Below are positions 1 through 8,369 of a DNA stretch of 64,000 nt, piece after piece; within the stretch, counting starts at the first letter, position 1, and each line of letters opens with the position of its first letter. The stretch covers positions 62,001 through 126,000 of the forward strand of contig NZ_FXTE01000002.1 in NCBI RefSeq assembly GCF_900182615.1, given 5' to 3'. Made by a program: the position numbers and the translations under genes. The notes under the pieces are model-generated. The model was given only the letters and a program-made list of their open reading frames with translations, had not been told where the DNA came from and did not search any database. The DNA is from Ruegeria faecimaris (GTDB taxonomy: Bacteria > Pseudomonadota > Alphaproteobacteria > Rhodobacterales > Rhodobacteraceae).

Positions 1-1139
1 GCCACCTGATCGGTCTGGAAAAAGACGGCGCCAATGTCAGCCTTGAACCGGGCGGTGCACTAGAGCTGTCTGGCGCGCCGTTGGAGACGATCCACGAGAC
101 CTGCGACGAGGTGAACACCCACCTGCGCGAGGTTAAGGATATCGCTGATGAAATCGGCGTGGGCTTTATCGGTCTGGGCGCGGCCCCGATCTGGACCCAT
201 GAGCAGATGCCTCTGATGCCCAAAGGCCGTTATCGGCTGATGAACGATTACATGGAGAAAGTCGGCTCGATGGGTCGTGCCATGATGCGGCGCACTTGCA
301 CGGTTCAGGTCAATATCGACTTTGGGTCCGAGGCCGACATGGTGCAGAAACTGCGCGTCGCGCTGGCTTTGCAGCCGGTGGCCACCGCGCTGTTTGCCAA
401 TTCGCCCTTCTTTGAGGGCAAGCCCAACGGCCAGAAAAGCTGGCGCAGCCATATCTGGCGGCACCTGGACGATGCGCGCACCGGCATGCTGCCCTTCGTG
501 TTCGAAGAGGGCTTTGGGTTCGAGCGCTACGTGCAATACGCGTTGGATGTGCCGATGTACTTTGTCTATCGCGATGGCCAGTATATCAACGCGCTGGGCA
601 TGTCCTTCCGCGATTTCCTGCAGGGCAAACTGCCCGCGCTGCCGGGTGAAACACCTACCCTGTCTGATTGGGCCGATCACCTGACCACCGCCTTCCCCGA
701 GGCGCGGATCAAGAAATTCATGGAGATGCGCGGCGCGGATGGTGGCCCGTGGCGGCGTCTGTGTGCGCTGCCTGCCTTCTGGGTTGGCCTGACCTATGAT
801 CAGGGCGCGCTGGATGCGGCCTGGGATCTGGTCAAGGGCTGGGATGCCGAAACGCGCGAGGAACTGCGCGTTCAGGCGGCCGTCAATGGCCTGCAGGCGC
901 AGGTTGGCGACATCAACATGCATGATCTTGCCCGCGAAGTGGTTGCGATCTCGGAAAGTGGTCTCAAGGCCCGGGCCTATCCCGGCGCAGGTGGCCTGGT
1001 TCCCGATGAGACGCATTTCCTGAACGCGCTGAAGGAGAGTCTCGATACCGGCAAGGTTCCGGCGGATGAGTTGCTGGAACACTACAATGGCGACTGGAAC
1101 GGCGATCTGACCCGAATTTATCCCGAATACAGCTATTGA
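1..1139 (+). CDS. gshA: Glutamate-cysteine ligase, 3' part (partial)
   Basis: This is the C-terminal 378 residues of a glutamate-cysteine ligase, the ATP-dependent enzyme of the first step of cytosolic glutathione synthesis. The reading frame is open from base 3, so the N-terminus (roughly 80 residues if the family length is about 455) lies before the window. The first visible codons give the family signature [12 protein letters not shown], part of the substrate-binding core of the plant/alphaproteobacterial class of the enzyme. The frame ends with TGA at 1137-1139. The next gene, pheS, starts 70 bases downstream. Identification is by motif and overall sequence; nothing looks degraded. Confidence 0.93.
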   Translation, partial: HLIGLEKDGANVSLEPGGALELSGAPLETIHETCDEVNTHLREVKDIADEIGVGFIGLGAAPIWTHEQMPLMPKGRYRLMNDYMEKVGSMGRAMMRRTCTVQVNIDFGSEADMVQKLRVALALQPVATALFANSPFFEGKPNGQKSWRSHIWRHLDDARTGMLPFVFEEGFGFERYVQYALDVPMYFVYRDGQYINALGMSFRDFLQGKLPALPGETPTLSDWADHLTTAFPEARIKKFMEMRGADGGPWRRLCALPAFWVGLTYDQGALDAAWDLVKGWDAETREELRVQAAVNGLQAQVGDINMHDLAREVVAISESGLKARAYPGAGGLVPDETHFLNALKESLDTGKVPADELLEHYNGDWNGDLTRIYPEYSY

Positions 1140-1209
1140 CCCACCGCGTCCCGCTTGCATTCGCGGGGCGGGGCCGATAGCAGGTTGGCGACCAAATTCA
1201 GAGGGCGTC

Positions 1210-2283
1210 ATGGACGATCTTAAGGCAAAATATCTGGGGCAGATCGCCGAGGCGGGCGATGAGAACACGCTTGAGGCGATCCGCGTCGCCGCCGTGGGCA
1301 AAAAGGGCGAGGTCGCGCTGAAGATGCGCGAGCTGGGCAAGATGACCCCCGAGGAACGTCAGGTCGCAGGCCCCGCGCTGAACGCCCTGAAGGATGAGAT
1401 CAACTCGGCCCTGGCCGCCAAGAAAGCCGGTCTTGCCGATGCCGCGCTGGACGAACGTCTGCGCACCGAATGGCTGGACGTTACCCTGCCGACGCGCGCG
1501 CGCCGCCAAGGCTCGATCCACCCGGTCAGCCAGGCGACCGAGGAGCTGACCGCGATCTTTGCCGAACTGGGTTTCTCGGTGGCCGAAGGGCCGCGGATTG
1601 AGACCGATTGGCACAATTTCGACGCGCTAAACATCCCCGGCCACCACCCCGCGCGGGCCGAGATGGACACGTTCTATATGCACCGTGCCGAGGGCGACGA
1701 GCGCCCGCCGCACGTGCTGCGCACCCATACTTCGCCGGTCCAGATCCGCTCAATGGAGCTGCAGGGTGCGCCGATCCGCATCATTTGTCCGGGCGGCGTT
1801 TATCGCGCTGATTATGATCAGACCCACACGCCGATGTTCCATCAGGTCGAAGGTCTTGCCATCGACAAGGACATCTCGATGGCGAACCTGAAATGGGTTC
1901 TGGAAGAGTTCGTGAAGGCGTTCTTCGAGGTCGACGATGTCGAACTGCGCTTCCGCGCCTCGCACTTCCCCTTCACTGAGCCCTCGGCCGAAGTCGATAT
2001 CCGTTGTTCCTGGGATAACGGCCAGCTGAAGATCGGCGAGGGCGACGACTGGATGGAGATTCTGGGCTCGGGCATGGTCCACCCCAAGGTGATCGCCGCC
2101 GGTGGCATTGATCCCGAGGTCTATCAGGGCTTTGCCTTTGGTATCGGCATCGACCGTCTGGCGATGTTGAAATACGGCATTCCGGATCTGAGGGCGTTCT
2201 TTGACAGCGATCTGCGGTGGTTGCGGCACTACGGGTTTGCAGCGCTGGATATGCCGAACCTGCATGGTGGTTTGAGCCGGTAG
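1210..2283 (+). CDS. pheS: Phenylalanine-tRNA ligase alpha subunit
   Basis: Catalytic alpha subunit (357 aa) of the heterotetrameric phenylalanyl-tRNA synthetase, which charges tRNA-Phe in the cytosol. The N-terminal coiled-coil region is followed by the class II core: a motif 2-like block around [10 protein letters not shown] and FHQVEG, and a C-terminal motif 3 [13 protein letters not shown] that binds ATP. The start ATG at 1210 has a purine-rich GAGGG just upstream. Its partner pheT does not follow directly but lies 1.9 kb downstream, with three unrelated genes between. Length and motifs are normal, so the enzyme should be functional. Confidence 0.97.
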   Translation: MDDLKAKYLGQIAEAGDENTLEAIRVAAVGKKGEVALKMRELGKMTPEERQVAGPALNALKDEINSALAAKKAGLADAALDERLRTEWLDVTLPTRARRQGSIHPVSQATEELTAIFAELGFSVAEGPRIETDWHNFDALNIPGHHPARAEMDTFYMHRAEGDERPPHVLRTHTSPVQIRSMELQGAPIRIICPGGVYRADYDQTHTPMFHQVEGLAIDKDISMANLKWVLEEFVKAFFEVDDVELRFRASHFPFTEPSAEVDIRCSWDNGQLKIGEGDDWMEILGSGMVHPKVIAAGGIDPEVYQGFAFGIGIDRLAMLKYGIPDLRAFFDSDLRWLRHYGFAALDMPNLHGGLSR

Positions 2284-2589
2284 TTGTATCCGCTGGGCGT
2301 ATATCTGGCTCGGTACATCGATTGGTGGCACCGCCGCGTAGCCAAAGCTCCTTTGGTGTGGTTGGTTGGAATTACGGTCTCAGTAATTGTTTTTCAGATT
2401 GCAACGGTGCACATGTTTGAAAACGCTGTTCGCTGGATTTTACCCTTTGTTGGGATCGCTTTGCTTCCCGGTGCATGGGCGGCAATGACTGTTCATTCCA
2501 ATCGAATGAACCAAAGGAAAGAAGCGACAGATCAGCAGGAAATCGCTAAGAAGTTCATTGATAAATATGCGAAAGAGAAGTCGAAGTAG
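2284..2589 (+). CDS. Small AT-rich membrane protein of unknown function
   Basis: A 101-residue open frame begins with TTG directly after the pheS stop codon, so translation would be coupled to pheS. I do not recognise the protein. It has a basic, tryptophan-rich start (YIDWWHRRVAK), two likely membrane helices at about residues 25-45 and 49-70, and a charged, lysine-rich C-terminal tail of about 30 residues, giving a two-helix hairpin with a cytosolic tail. Sampled 60-base blocks are about 40-48% GC, clearly poorer than pheS and pheT, which suggests recent acquisition or relaxed selection. The start is uncertain because no strong ribosome-binding site is visible. Confidence 0.6.
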   Translation: MYPLGVYLARYIDWWHRRVAKAPLVWLVGITVSVIVFQIATVHMFENAVRWILPFVGIALLPGAWAAMTVHSNRMNQRKEATDQQEIAKKFIDKYAKEKSK

Positions 2590-2645
2590 CTTATTTTTAG
2601 GCACGAGAGATTATAGCCACGTATACTGAAGTGAGGCATCTTTAT

Positions 2646-2787
2646 GCCGCGCTATCGCCAGACCGCCCGCACGGGCTGGCGATTTGTCTCCGTCAGTGCA
2701 GCGCTCGAACAGCGCACGGATTTGGCCAGCATAAACTGCCCTCCACAGCCCAAGGATCGCCACCCCACGGTCTGGCGATAGCGCGGC
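2646..2787. repeat. 142-bp element with perfect 20-bp terminal inverted repeats
   Basis: The left arm at 2646-2665 (GCCGCGCTATCGCCAGACCG) is repeated as an exact reverse complement at 2768-2787. The 102 bases between contain no convincing gene but include a smaller hairpin (GCGCT/AGCGC around 2703). No target-site duplication is evident at the borders. It could be a small non-autonomous mobile element, a remnant of one, or a strongly folded RNA, because transcription through it would close a 20-bp stem. It lies between the AT-rich small gene and the esterase gene inside the pheS-pheT interval. The rest of the 2590-2850 gap shows nothing else I can name. Confidence 0.6.
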
Positions 2788-2850
2788 TTGTTTCAGCCTC
2801 CCACGGGGTTGTGACGTGACTTCGTGCGCGGGCGGGGTAGGCTCCGAGTT

Positions 2851-3642
2851 ATGTTTCGGATTCTGACCTGCCTGTTTTTCCTTCTCCCGCTCCAAGCTGT
2901 AGCAAATGGCTGCCACGGCGACACAGCCTGCCCGCTGGGCGACCGTTCCTATCATGTGCTTGAACCCGACGGCTGGGATGGCGAAAGCCCTCTGCCGGTA
3001 TTGCTGCATTTCCACGGCTGGGCGCGGCAGGGGGATGTGGTGGTCAACCACGAAAGGATCGCAGGGGCCACCAAACTGCGCGGCGTGCTGCTGGTGGCCC
3101 CGAACGGGCGCGGCAAAAGCTGGGATTTCTGGACGTCCGACACTGATGACGTCCCCTTTGCCGATCGGGTGCTAGAGGATGTGGCGACGCGCTATCCGAT
3201 CGACCCGGATCGCATCTATGTCTCGGGCTATTCCTATGGCGGTGCGATGGCGTGGCGCTTTGTCTGTCAATCCGGCGATGATATTGCGGCCCTGCTGGCG
3301 GTGGCTGGTAGCATTCGCCAGACCGAGGATTGCTCGCAAGCCCCGCGCCAGGTGCGCCATGTGCATGGGTTGGACGACACGGTGATGGATTTTCCCTTGG
3401 GTCCGGGCGGGGACACGACCTATCCGGTGGCGTTGTGGAAGGCGAAGTTCGATTGCAACGGTGCAACCCCGCGTGGCGATTGGAGCGTGAAGCCTTTCCT
3501 GACCCTCAGCCGTCTGGAATGGACCGATTGCGCGCAGGGGCAGGTTACGTTGGACACGCATCCGGGCGGGCATTTCATCCCTCATGGCTGGATCGGCTGG
3601 CAGTTGGATGAGCTGGCCGGACGAGCGCCGGTCTATCCCTGA
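2851..3642 (+). CDS. Secreted alpha/beta hydrolase, polyhydroxybutyrate depolymerase/feruloyl esterase-like
   Basis: A 263-residue esterase with a signal peptide (about residues 1-19, cleavage after a VANG-like stretch), so it acts in the periplasm or outside the cell. The alpha/beta-hydrolase core shows the oxyanion-region HFHGW near residue 55, the nucleophile elbow G-Y-S-Y-G with Ser128, and a C-terminal HPGGHFIPHGW that supplies the catalytic histidine. This pattern fits the LpqC/PHB-depolymerase-like family that cleaves polyester or aryl ester bonds. ATG at 2851 was chosen over the upstream GTG at 2824 because it begins exactly at the signal peptide. Substrate cannot be told from sequence. 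Confidence 0.8.
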   Translation: MFRILTCLFFLLPLQAVANGCHGDTACPLGDRSYHVLEPDGWDGESPLPVLLHFHGWARQGDVVVNHERIAGATKLRGVLLVAPNGRGKSWDFWTSDTDDVPFADRVLEDVATRYPIDPDRIYVSGYSYGGAMAWRFVCQSGDDIAALLAVAGSIRQTEDCSQAPRQVRHVHGLDDTVMDFPLGPGGDTTYPVALWKAKFDCNGATPRGDWSVKPFLTLSRLEWTDCAQGQVTLDTHPGGHFIPHGWIGWQLDELAGRAPVYP

Positions 3643-3708
3643 CCCGTTTGACAGCCCCCTACATCCGGGGTCATCTGCGCAGGCCATCTGACCAAGGAGC
3701 CTTGCCCG

Positions 3709-4116
3709 ATGAAACCCCTGCTGGTGACCGCCGCGATCCTGACCGCAACCTCTGCCCTGGCGCGTGATGCCTATCCGCCTGTTGATGTGTTGCTGCAAAC
3801 GGACAAATCCGTGATCGGAGAGGCGCTGGAATACCCGGACGGCACGCCGCAGATCACCATGGCCATCATTACCATGCAGCCGGGTCAAGTGACCGGTAGT
3901 CACCGACATAATGCTCCGCTGGTGGCCTATGTGCTGGAAGGGGAAATCACTGTCGATTACGGCGCGGCGGGGACAAAGACCTACAAAGCCGGTGATGCCT
4001 TTGTCGAAGCGTTCCGATCCCCGCATGTGGGGGCGAATACTGGCGAAAGCATCGCGCGGATTTTGGCGGTGTTTGCCGGATCGGATAGCGTCGCCAACAC
4101 AGTTGCCGAACAGTAG
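3709..4116 (+). CDS. Periplasmic cupin-domain protein
   Basis: A 135-residue protein with an N-terminal signal peptide (cleavage near SALA-RD) and one small cupin barrel. Cupin motif 1 is visible as SHRHNAPLVAYVLEGE with metal-type histidines at 65 and 67, but the usual glutamate four residues later is leucine. Motif 2 is represented by GDAFVEAFRSPHVG. Such proteins bind a metal or small ligand; no enzymatic role can be assigned. It follows the esterase gene by 66 bases on the same strand and may share its transcript. It is the last of the three genes lying between pheS and pheT. Confidence 0.8.
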   Translation: MKPLLVTAAILTATSALARDAYPPVDVLLQTDKSVIGEALEYPDGTPQITMAIITMQPGQVTGSHRHNAPLVAYVLEGEITVDYGAAGTKTYKAGDAFVEAFRSPHVGANTGESIARILAVFAGSDSVANTVAEQ

Positions 4117-4201
4117 GTGATCATGTGGCACACGGCCTCTTTCCCCTTGTCTGAATATCCGTTACACGCGGGCTGACCCAAGATTATGCGGAATACGACC
4201 G

Positions 4202-6598
4202 ATGAAATTCACCCTTTCCTGGCTCAAGGATCACCTGGACACTGACGCGTCGGTCGATGAGATCGCCGAAACGCTGACCGATCTGGGGCTCGAAGTCGAA
4301 GAGATCGTCAATCCGGCGGACCGATTGGCGGGCTTTACGCTGGGAAAAGTGACCCATGCCGAACAGCACCCTGATGCCGACAAGCTGCGGGTCTGTACGG
4401 TTGCGACGGATGAGGGTGATCTGCAGATCATCTGCGGCGCGCCCAATGCGCGCGAAGGTATCACTGTCGTGGTCTGCAAACCGGGCATGTATATTCCGGG
4501 CCTGGACATCACCATCAGCGTCGGCAAGATCCGCGGTGTCGAAAGCTTTGGCATGATGGCCTCGGAGCGCGAGCTGGAGCTGTCGGAAGAGCATGACGGC
4601 ATCATCGAGCTGCCCTCGGGTGAGGTCGGCGATCAGTTCGTTGACTGGCTGGCCGAGAATGATCCCGCAAAGGTCGATCCGATGATCGAGATTGCGATCA
4701 CCCCGAACCGCCCCGATGCGCTGGGCGTCGCCGGGATCGCGCGCGATCTGGCGGCACGCGGGGTCGGCACGCTGAAAGAGCGCGACTATGTGCCGGTGCC
4801 GGGCGATTTCGTCAGCCCGATCAAGGTGACGATTGATGATGACACGCTGGACGGAGCACCGCATTTCACCGGGCGTCTGATCAAGGGTGTCAAGAACGGC
4901 CCCAGCCCGCAGTGGCTGCAGGATCAGTTGAAGGCGATCGGCCTGCGTCCGATCTCGGCCTTGGTGGATATCACCAACTATATGACCTTCGACCAAAACC
5001 GTCCGCTGCATGTCTTTGATGCGGACAAGGTTCAGGGCAACCTGCGCGTACATAGGGCCAAAGGCGGCGAAAAGCTGGTGGCGCTGGACGAAAAGGAATA
5101 CACGCTGCAACCGGGCATGATGGTGATTTCGGACGACAACGGCCCGGAATCCATTGCAGGGATCATGGGCGGCGAAGAAACCGGCTGTACCGAGGGTACC
5201 GTGAACGTCTTCCTCGAAAGCGCGTTTTGGGATCATGTGCAAATTGCACTGACAGGCCGGGCGTTGAAAATCAACTCGGATGCGCGCTACCGGTTCGAAC
5301 GGGGTGTTGATCCGGAATATACGCTGGAAGGGCTGGAACAAGCGACGCAGATGATCCTGGATATCTGCGGTGGCGAGGTCTCTAAAGTGGTTGAGGCGGG
5401 CAAAGCGCCGAACCATGCGCGATCCTACAAGTTGGACTCGGCCCGGGTGCAATCGCTGGTCGGGATGGTCATTCCCGAAAGCGAGCAGCGCCAGACCCTG
5501 ACCCGTCTGGGTTTCCGCCTTGAAGGCGAGATGGCCCATGTCCCCAGCTGGCGCCCCGATGTCATGGGCGAGGCTGATCTGGTGGAAGAGGTCGCACGAA
5601 TTGCCTCCCTGACCAAGCTTCAGGGCAAGCCGCTGCCGAGGGTCACTGATGGCATTCCGAAACCGGTTATGACTCCCACTCAGCGCCGCCAGTCGATGGC
5701 GCGCCGCACCTGTGCCGCATTGGGTTATAACGAATGCGTCAGCTATACATTCATTGATCAGACTTCCGCGGCGCTGTTTGGCGGTGGCGGTGAAGCGACG
5801 CAACTGGAAAACCCGATTTCGTCCGAGATGAGCCATATGCGCCCCGATCTGCTGCCGGGGCTGTTGCAAGCGGCGGCCCGCAATCAGGCGCGCGGCTATG
5901 CGGATGTGGCGCTGTTTGAAGTTGGCCCAGTTTTTCACGACGGCGAGCCAGGCGATCAGAAAATCCAGATTACCGGCCTGCTAGTCGGTCGCGACGGCCC
6001 CAAGGATGTGCATAGCGCCACACGCCCGGCGGATGTGTTCGACGCCAAGGCAGATGCCGAGGCCGTTTTGGCCGCCATCGGCGCACCCGCCAAGGTTCAG
6101 ATCCTACGCGAGGGCGATGCCTGGTGGCATCCGGGCCGGCACGGCAAAATTTGTCTGGGTCCGAAAAAGGTACTGGGCGTTTTCGGCGAGTTGCATCCGC
6201 GTGTGTTGCAGGCGATGGACATCAAGGGCCCGGCGGTGGCTTTCACTATCTGGCCGGATGAGGTGCCTCTTCCGCGTAAATCCGGGGCGACCCGCGCGGC
6301 GCTGGAGCTGCGCGATCTGCAGGCGGTCGAGCGTGACTTTGCTTTTGTCGTCGATGAAGGCGTCGAGGCACTGACGCTGGTGAATGCCGCTGCCGGGGCC
6401 GACAAGGCGCTGATCGAGGATGTGCGCGTCTTTGATGAATTCATTGGCGGCAGCCTGGGTGAGGGCAAGAAATCTCTGGCCATCACTGTTCGGCTGCAGC
6501 CAACAGATGTGACCCTGAAGGAAAAAGATATCGAAGCGGTGGCTGAAAAGATCATCGCCAAGGTGTCCAAGGCAACAGGCGGCGTTCTGCGCGGCTAA
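4202..6598 (+). CDS. pheT: Phenylalanine-tRNA ligase beta subunit
   Basis: Beta subunit (798 aa) of phenylalanyl-tRNA synthetase, which carries tRNA-binding and editing functions in the alpha2-beta2 enzyme. Domains in order are the N-terminal helix, the OB-fold tRNA-binding domain (about 39-150), the B3/4 editing domain (about 200-380), the B5 domain (about 400-475), the catalytic-like core, and the FDX-ACB anticodon-binding domain at about 705-797. Length is normal for the family. A hairpin terminator follows directly. Separation from pheS means the two subunits depend on a long shared transcript or separate promoters. Confidence 0.97.
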   Translation: MKFTLSWLKDHLDTDASVDEIAETLTDLGLEVEEIVNPADRLAGFTLGKVTHAEQHPDADKLRVCTVATDEGDLQIICGAPNAREGITVVVCKPGMYIPGLDITISVGKIRGVESFGMMASERELELSEEHDGIIELPSGEVGDQFVDWLAENDPAKVDPMIEIAITPNRPDALGVAGIARDLAARGVGTLKERDYVPVPGDFVSPIKVTIDDDTLDGAPHFTGRLIKGVKNGPSPQWLQDQLKAIGLRPISALVDITNYMTFDQNRPLHVFDADKVQGNLRVHRAKGGEKLVALDEKEYTLQPGMMVISDDNGPESIAGIMGGEETGCTEGTVNVFLESAFWDHVQIALTGRALKINSDARYRFERGVDPEYTLEGLEQATQMILDICGGEVSKVVEAGKAPNHARSYKLDSARVQSLVGMVIPESEQRQTLTRLGFRLEGEMAHVPSWRPDVMGEADLVEEVARIASLTKLQGKPLPRVTDGIPKPVMTPTQRRQSMARRTCAALGYNECVSYTFIDQTSAALFGGGGEATQLENPISSEMSHMRPDLLPGLLQAAARNQARGYADVALFEVGPVFHDGEPGDQKIQITGLLVGRDGPKDVHSATRPADVFDAKADAEAVLAAIGAPAKVQILREGDAWWHPGRHGKICLGPKKVLGVFGELHPRVLQAMDIKGPAVAFTIWPDEVPLPRKSGATRAALELRDLQAVERDFAFVVDEGVEALTLVNAAAGADKALIEDVRVFDEFIGGSLGEGKKSLAITVRLQPTDVTLKEKDIEAVAEKIIAKVSKATGGVLRG

Positions 6599-6618
6599 CG
6601 CCATCGTAATCCAAATGC

Positions 6619-6643
6619 AAAGCGCGCCAACCGGTGCGCTTTT
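6619..6643 (+). terminator. Rho-independent terminator after pheT
   Basis: A 10-bp stem (AAAGCGCGCC / GGTGCGCTTT, one G-U pair) with a 4-base loop is followed by TTTTCTCGTTT, 20 bases after the pheT stop. Confidence 0.8.
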
Positions 6644-6660
6644 CTCGTTTCTAGGATGTC

Positions 6661-6845
6661 GGTGTTGCGGTGCTGCAACGCCTGGGCGCCCTGGAAATCC
6701 AGGGGTTGAGTGGAATCAGCCTCTGGTCGTAAGTCCAGCCCCCTGATGCAACCACAATTCGGAGTCTGCCAGATGCCAGATCCCAGCCTCGCAAAAGCAA
6801 TGCCCAAACCCTGATTGCCCGCCAACTGACCGGCGGGCCTGTTTC
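6661..6845 (+). ncRNA. Hairpin-rich intergenic segment, possible small RNA or leader
   Basis: The 263-base gap between pheT and the next gene holds several further stem-loops: GTTGC/GCAAC at 6664-6679, CCCTGG/CCAGGG at 6689-6704 with an AAAT loop, and GCCCGCC/GGCGGGC at 6817-6838 followed by CTGTTTCCC, which resembles a weak terminator. The last hairpin ends just before the ribosome-binding site of the gene at 6862. It could be a small RNA with its own terminator or a 5' leader with an attenuator. I recognise no known RNA family, and it is not a tRNA. The call rests on foldable arms only. Confidence 0.3.
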
Positions 6846-6861
6846 CCGTTGGAGAGTTGTC

Positions 6862-7821
6862 ATGAAACGCCAAGACATCTCGATGATCCGGCAGATTCTG
6901 CCGGAAGAGATGCCATTCTACTATTATACCGACCGGCAAAGCCCCTGGTTGCTGTGCCAGTCGATGGAGGCCGAAATGTCGGTTTCGGATCTAAAGCAAT
7001 CGGGGCTGTCCCGTTTGCTGGCGCGTCCTTTGCTGAAACCCATGATCGCGCGGTGCGGCGGGGTTTTGCGGCGGCACGATGTGCTGGCCGTGGCCCATGC
7101 GGATCGCGCCGTGCGTCTGGAGGGGCTAAGCCCTGCGGCGTTCCATGGTTTAGAAGCGGTCTATCAGTCCGAATGGCTGGATTTCTGCCTGAGCTTTGAG
7201 CGCTGGTCGGGTGAACAAACCACGCGCAAGGCGCATAACCTTGTGGTGCAGTTGGGCTTCCCGACCGAGCATGCCGAGCTGTTGTGGAAATTCGAACAGC
7301 GCGCGGCGGTGGGTGCTTTCCAAAGCTGTTGGCACCCGGTACGCACGCATGGCCGTCCGACTCTGGCCTGGTGCCGCTTGGATATAGATTTAACAAGTGG
7401 CTATTGTCTGATTGAAGAAATTCAGTCCGACTGGTTGCGCTTTGTCGGCCATGCCCGGCGTCGACTGCAATGCCGGGCACCCCGTTCGCGTGAGTTGCGT
7501 TTGACGCGTGAATACGAGCAGGCGATGCAGCAGAAATACGCGAAAATATGGGCCGAGGTCATGATGTTGGCAGTGTTGGTGCTGCTGCGCGACGAATTCG
7601 CCATTCGCGAAGTATGGATGCACCAGCCAGAACCGGGCGCGCAGCTGAAAGGGATCACCTGGGGGCGGTTGCCGCCTCGGTCGATCTATACCCGTTTGCC
7701 CCGCAGTTTCGGGTTCGAGCCAACATCCGAGATGCCGGGGTTTCTGGGAAGCAAGCAGCGCAGCGCGGCCCGTAGGGCAGTTCCCAACGGGCAGCCGGTG
7801 TTTTGGAGGCTAGCTTTCTGA
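6862..7821 (+). CDS. Unknown protein with an EIQSDW motif
   Basis: A 319-residue soluble protein without signal peptide or membrane helix; function unknown. Residues 184-191 read IEEIQSDW, followed by a basic stretch, a helical block at about 225-245 (YAKIWAEVMMLAVLVLL) and the segment PPRSIYTRLPRSFGFEPT near 272-289. From memory, a similar order (EIQSDW, then a W-containing helix, then a Y-x-x-L-P block) occurs as one module in large polyvalent proteins of phages and conjugative elements. Here it would be a stand-alone chromosomal version. The region is rich in Arg, Trp and Cys. The ATG at 6862 follows GGAGAGTTGTC. Neighbours give no functional hint. Confidence 0.75.
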   Translation: MKRQDISMIRQILPEEMPFYYYTDRQSPWLLCQSMEAEMSVSDLKQSGLSRLLARPLLKPMIARCGGVLRRHDVLAVAHADRAVRLEGLSPAAFHGLEAVYQSEWLDFCLSFERWSGEQTTRKAHNLVVQLGFPTEHAELLWKFEQRAAVGAFQSCWHPVRTHGRPTLAWCRLDIDLTSGYCLIEEIQSDWLRFVGHARRRLQCRAPRSRELRLTREYEQAMQQKYAKIWAEVMMLAVLVLLRDEFAIREVWMHQPEPGAQLKGITWGRLPPRSIYTRLPRSFGFEPTSEMPGFLGSKQRSAARRAVPNGQPVFWRLAF

Positions 7822-7883
7822 GCCCCCCTTGGGTCAGGTCCATTTTGTCTTTAGGGTCGCCAATAAAATCAAAGGAGAAATCA

Positions 7884-8333
7884 ATGGGCCTGAACGTCTA
7901 CCTGTCCGGAGAGATACACACCGACTGGCGCGAGCAGATCATTGACGGGGCGAAAGGGTTGGACATTTCGTTCAACAGCCCTGTCACGATTCACGAAGCC
8001 AGCGACGATTGCGGCGTTGCAATTTTGGGGTCCGAGCCAAACAAGTATTGGCATGACCACAAGGGTGCGATGGTCAATGCGATCCGAACCCGCAAGGGCA
8101 TTTCAGACGCGGATGTCGTGGTCGTCCGCTTTGGCGATCAATACAAGCAATGGAACGCAGCCTTTGACGCGGGATATGCGGCGGCTTTGGGCAAGTCGAT
8201 CATCGTAGTGCACGGGCCAGATCATCAGCACGCGTTGAAAGAGGTTGATGCAGCCGCCCTGGCTGTTGCTGAACATCCCTCGCAGGTGGTGGATGTGCTG
8301 CGGTATGTTCTGACGGGTAAGCTTCCAAGTTAA
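7884..8333 (+). CDS. ytoQ: YtoQ family protein
   Basis: A 149-residue cytosolic protein of the YtoQ family, related in fold to nucleoside 2-deoxyribosyltransferase-like proteins; the biochemical role of YtoQ is not established. Recognisable segments are the N-terminal LNVYLSGEIHTDWR, the central DADVVVVRFGDQYKQWNAAFDAGYAAALGK and SIIVVHG. ATG 7884 was chosen because AAAGGAG lies at 7871-7877 and the extension to 7803 is not protein-like. Transcribed rightward, it ends convergently 36 bases from the glutathione transferase gene. Confidence 0.85.
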   Translation: MGLNVYLSGEIHTDWREQIIDGAKGLDISFNSPVTIHEASDDCGVAILGSEPNKYWHDHKGAMVNAIRTRKGISDADVVVVRFGDQYKQWNAAFDAGYAAALGKSIIVVHGPDHQHALKEVDAAALAVAEHPSQVVDVLRYVLTGKLPS

Positions 8334-8369
8334 ATGGATGGGGTGAGGTATTACCTCACGCCACACGTG

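Noticed and set aside
60..1340. 426-codon minus-strand frame over gshA and pheS
   Set aside because: It spans two genes with established identities and shows no protein signature.
2824..2850. GTG 2824 as start of the secreted esterase
   Set aside because: It would add nine Arg/Gly-rich residues before a complete signal peptide that starts at ATG 2851.
4184..5938. 584-codon open frame on the minus strand opposite pheT
   Set aside because: It mirrors the GC-rich codon pattern of pheT, has no recognisable domain, and pheT is unquestionably real.
6661..6770. tRNA- or tmRNA-like appearance of the gap after pheT
   Set aside because: No cloverleaf with a T-arm GTTCGA motif can be built in either orientation.
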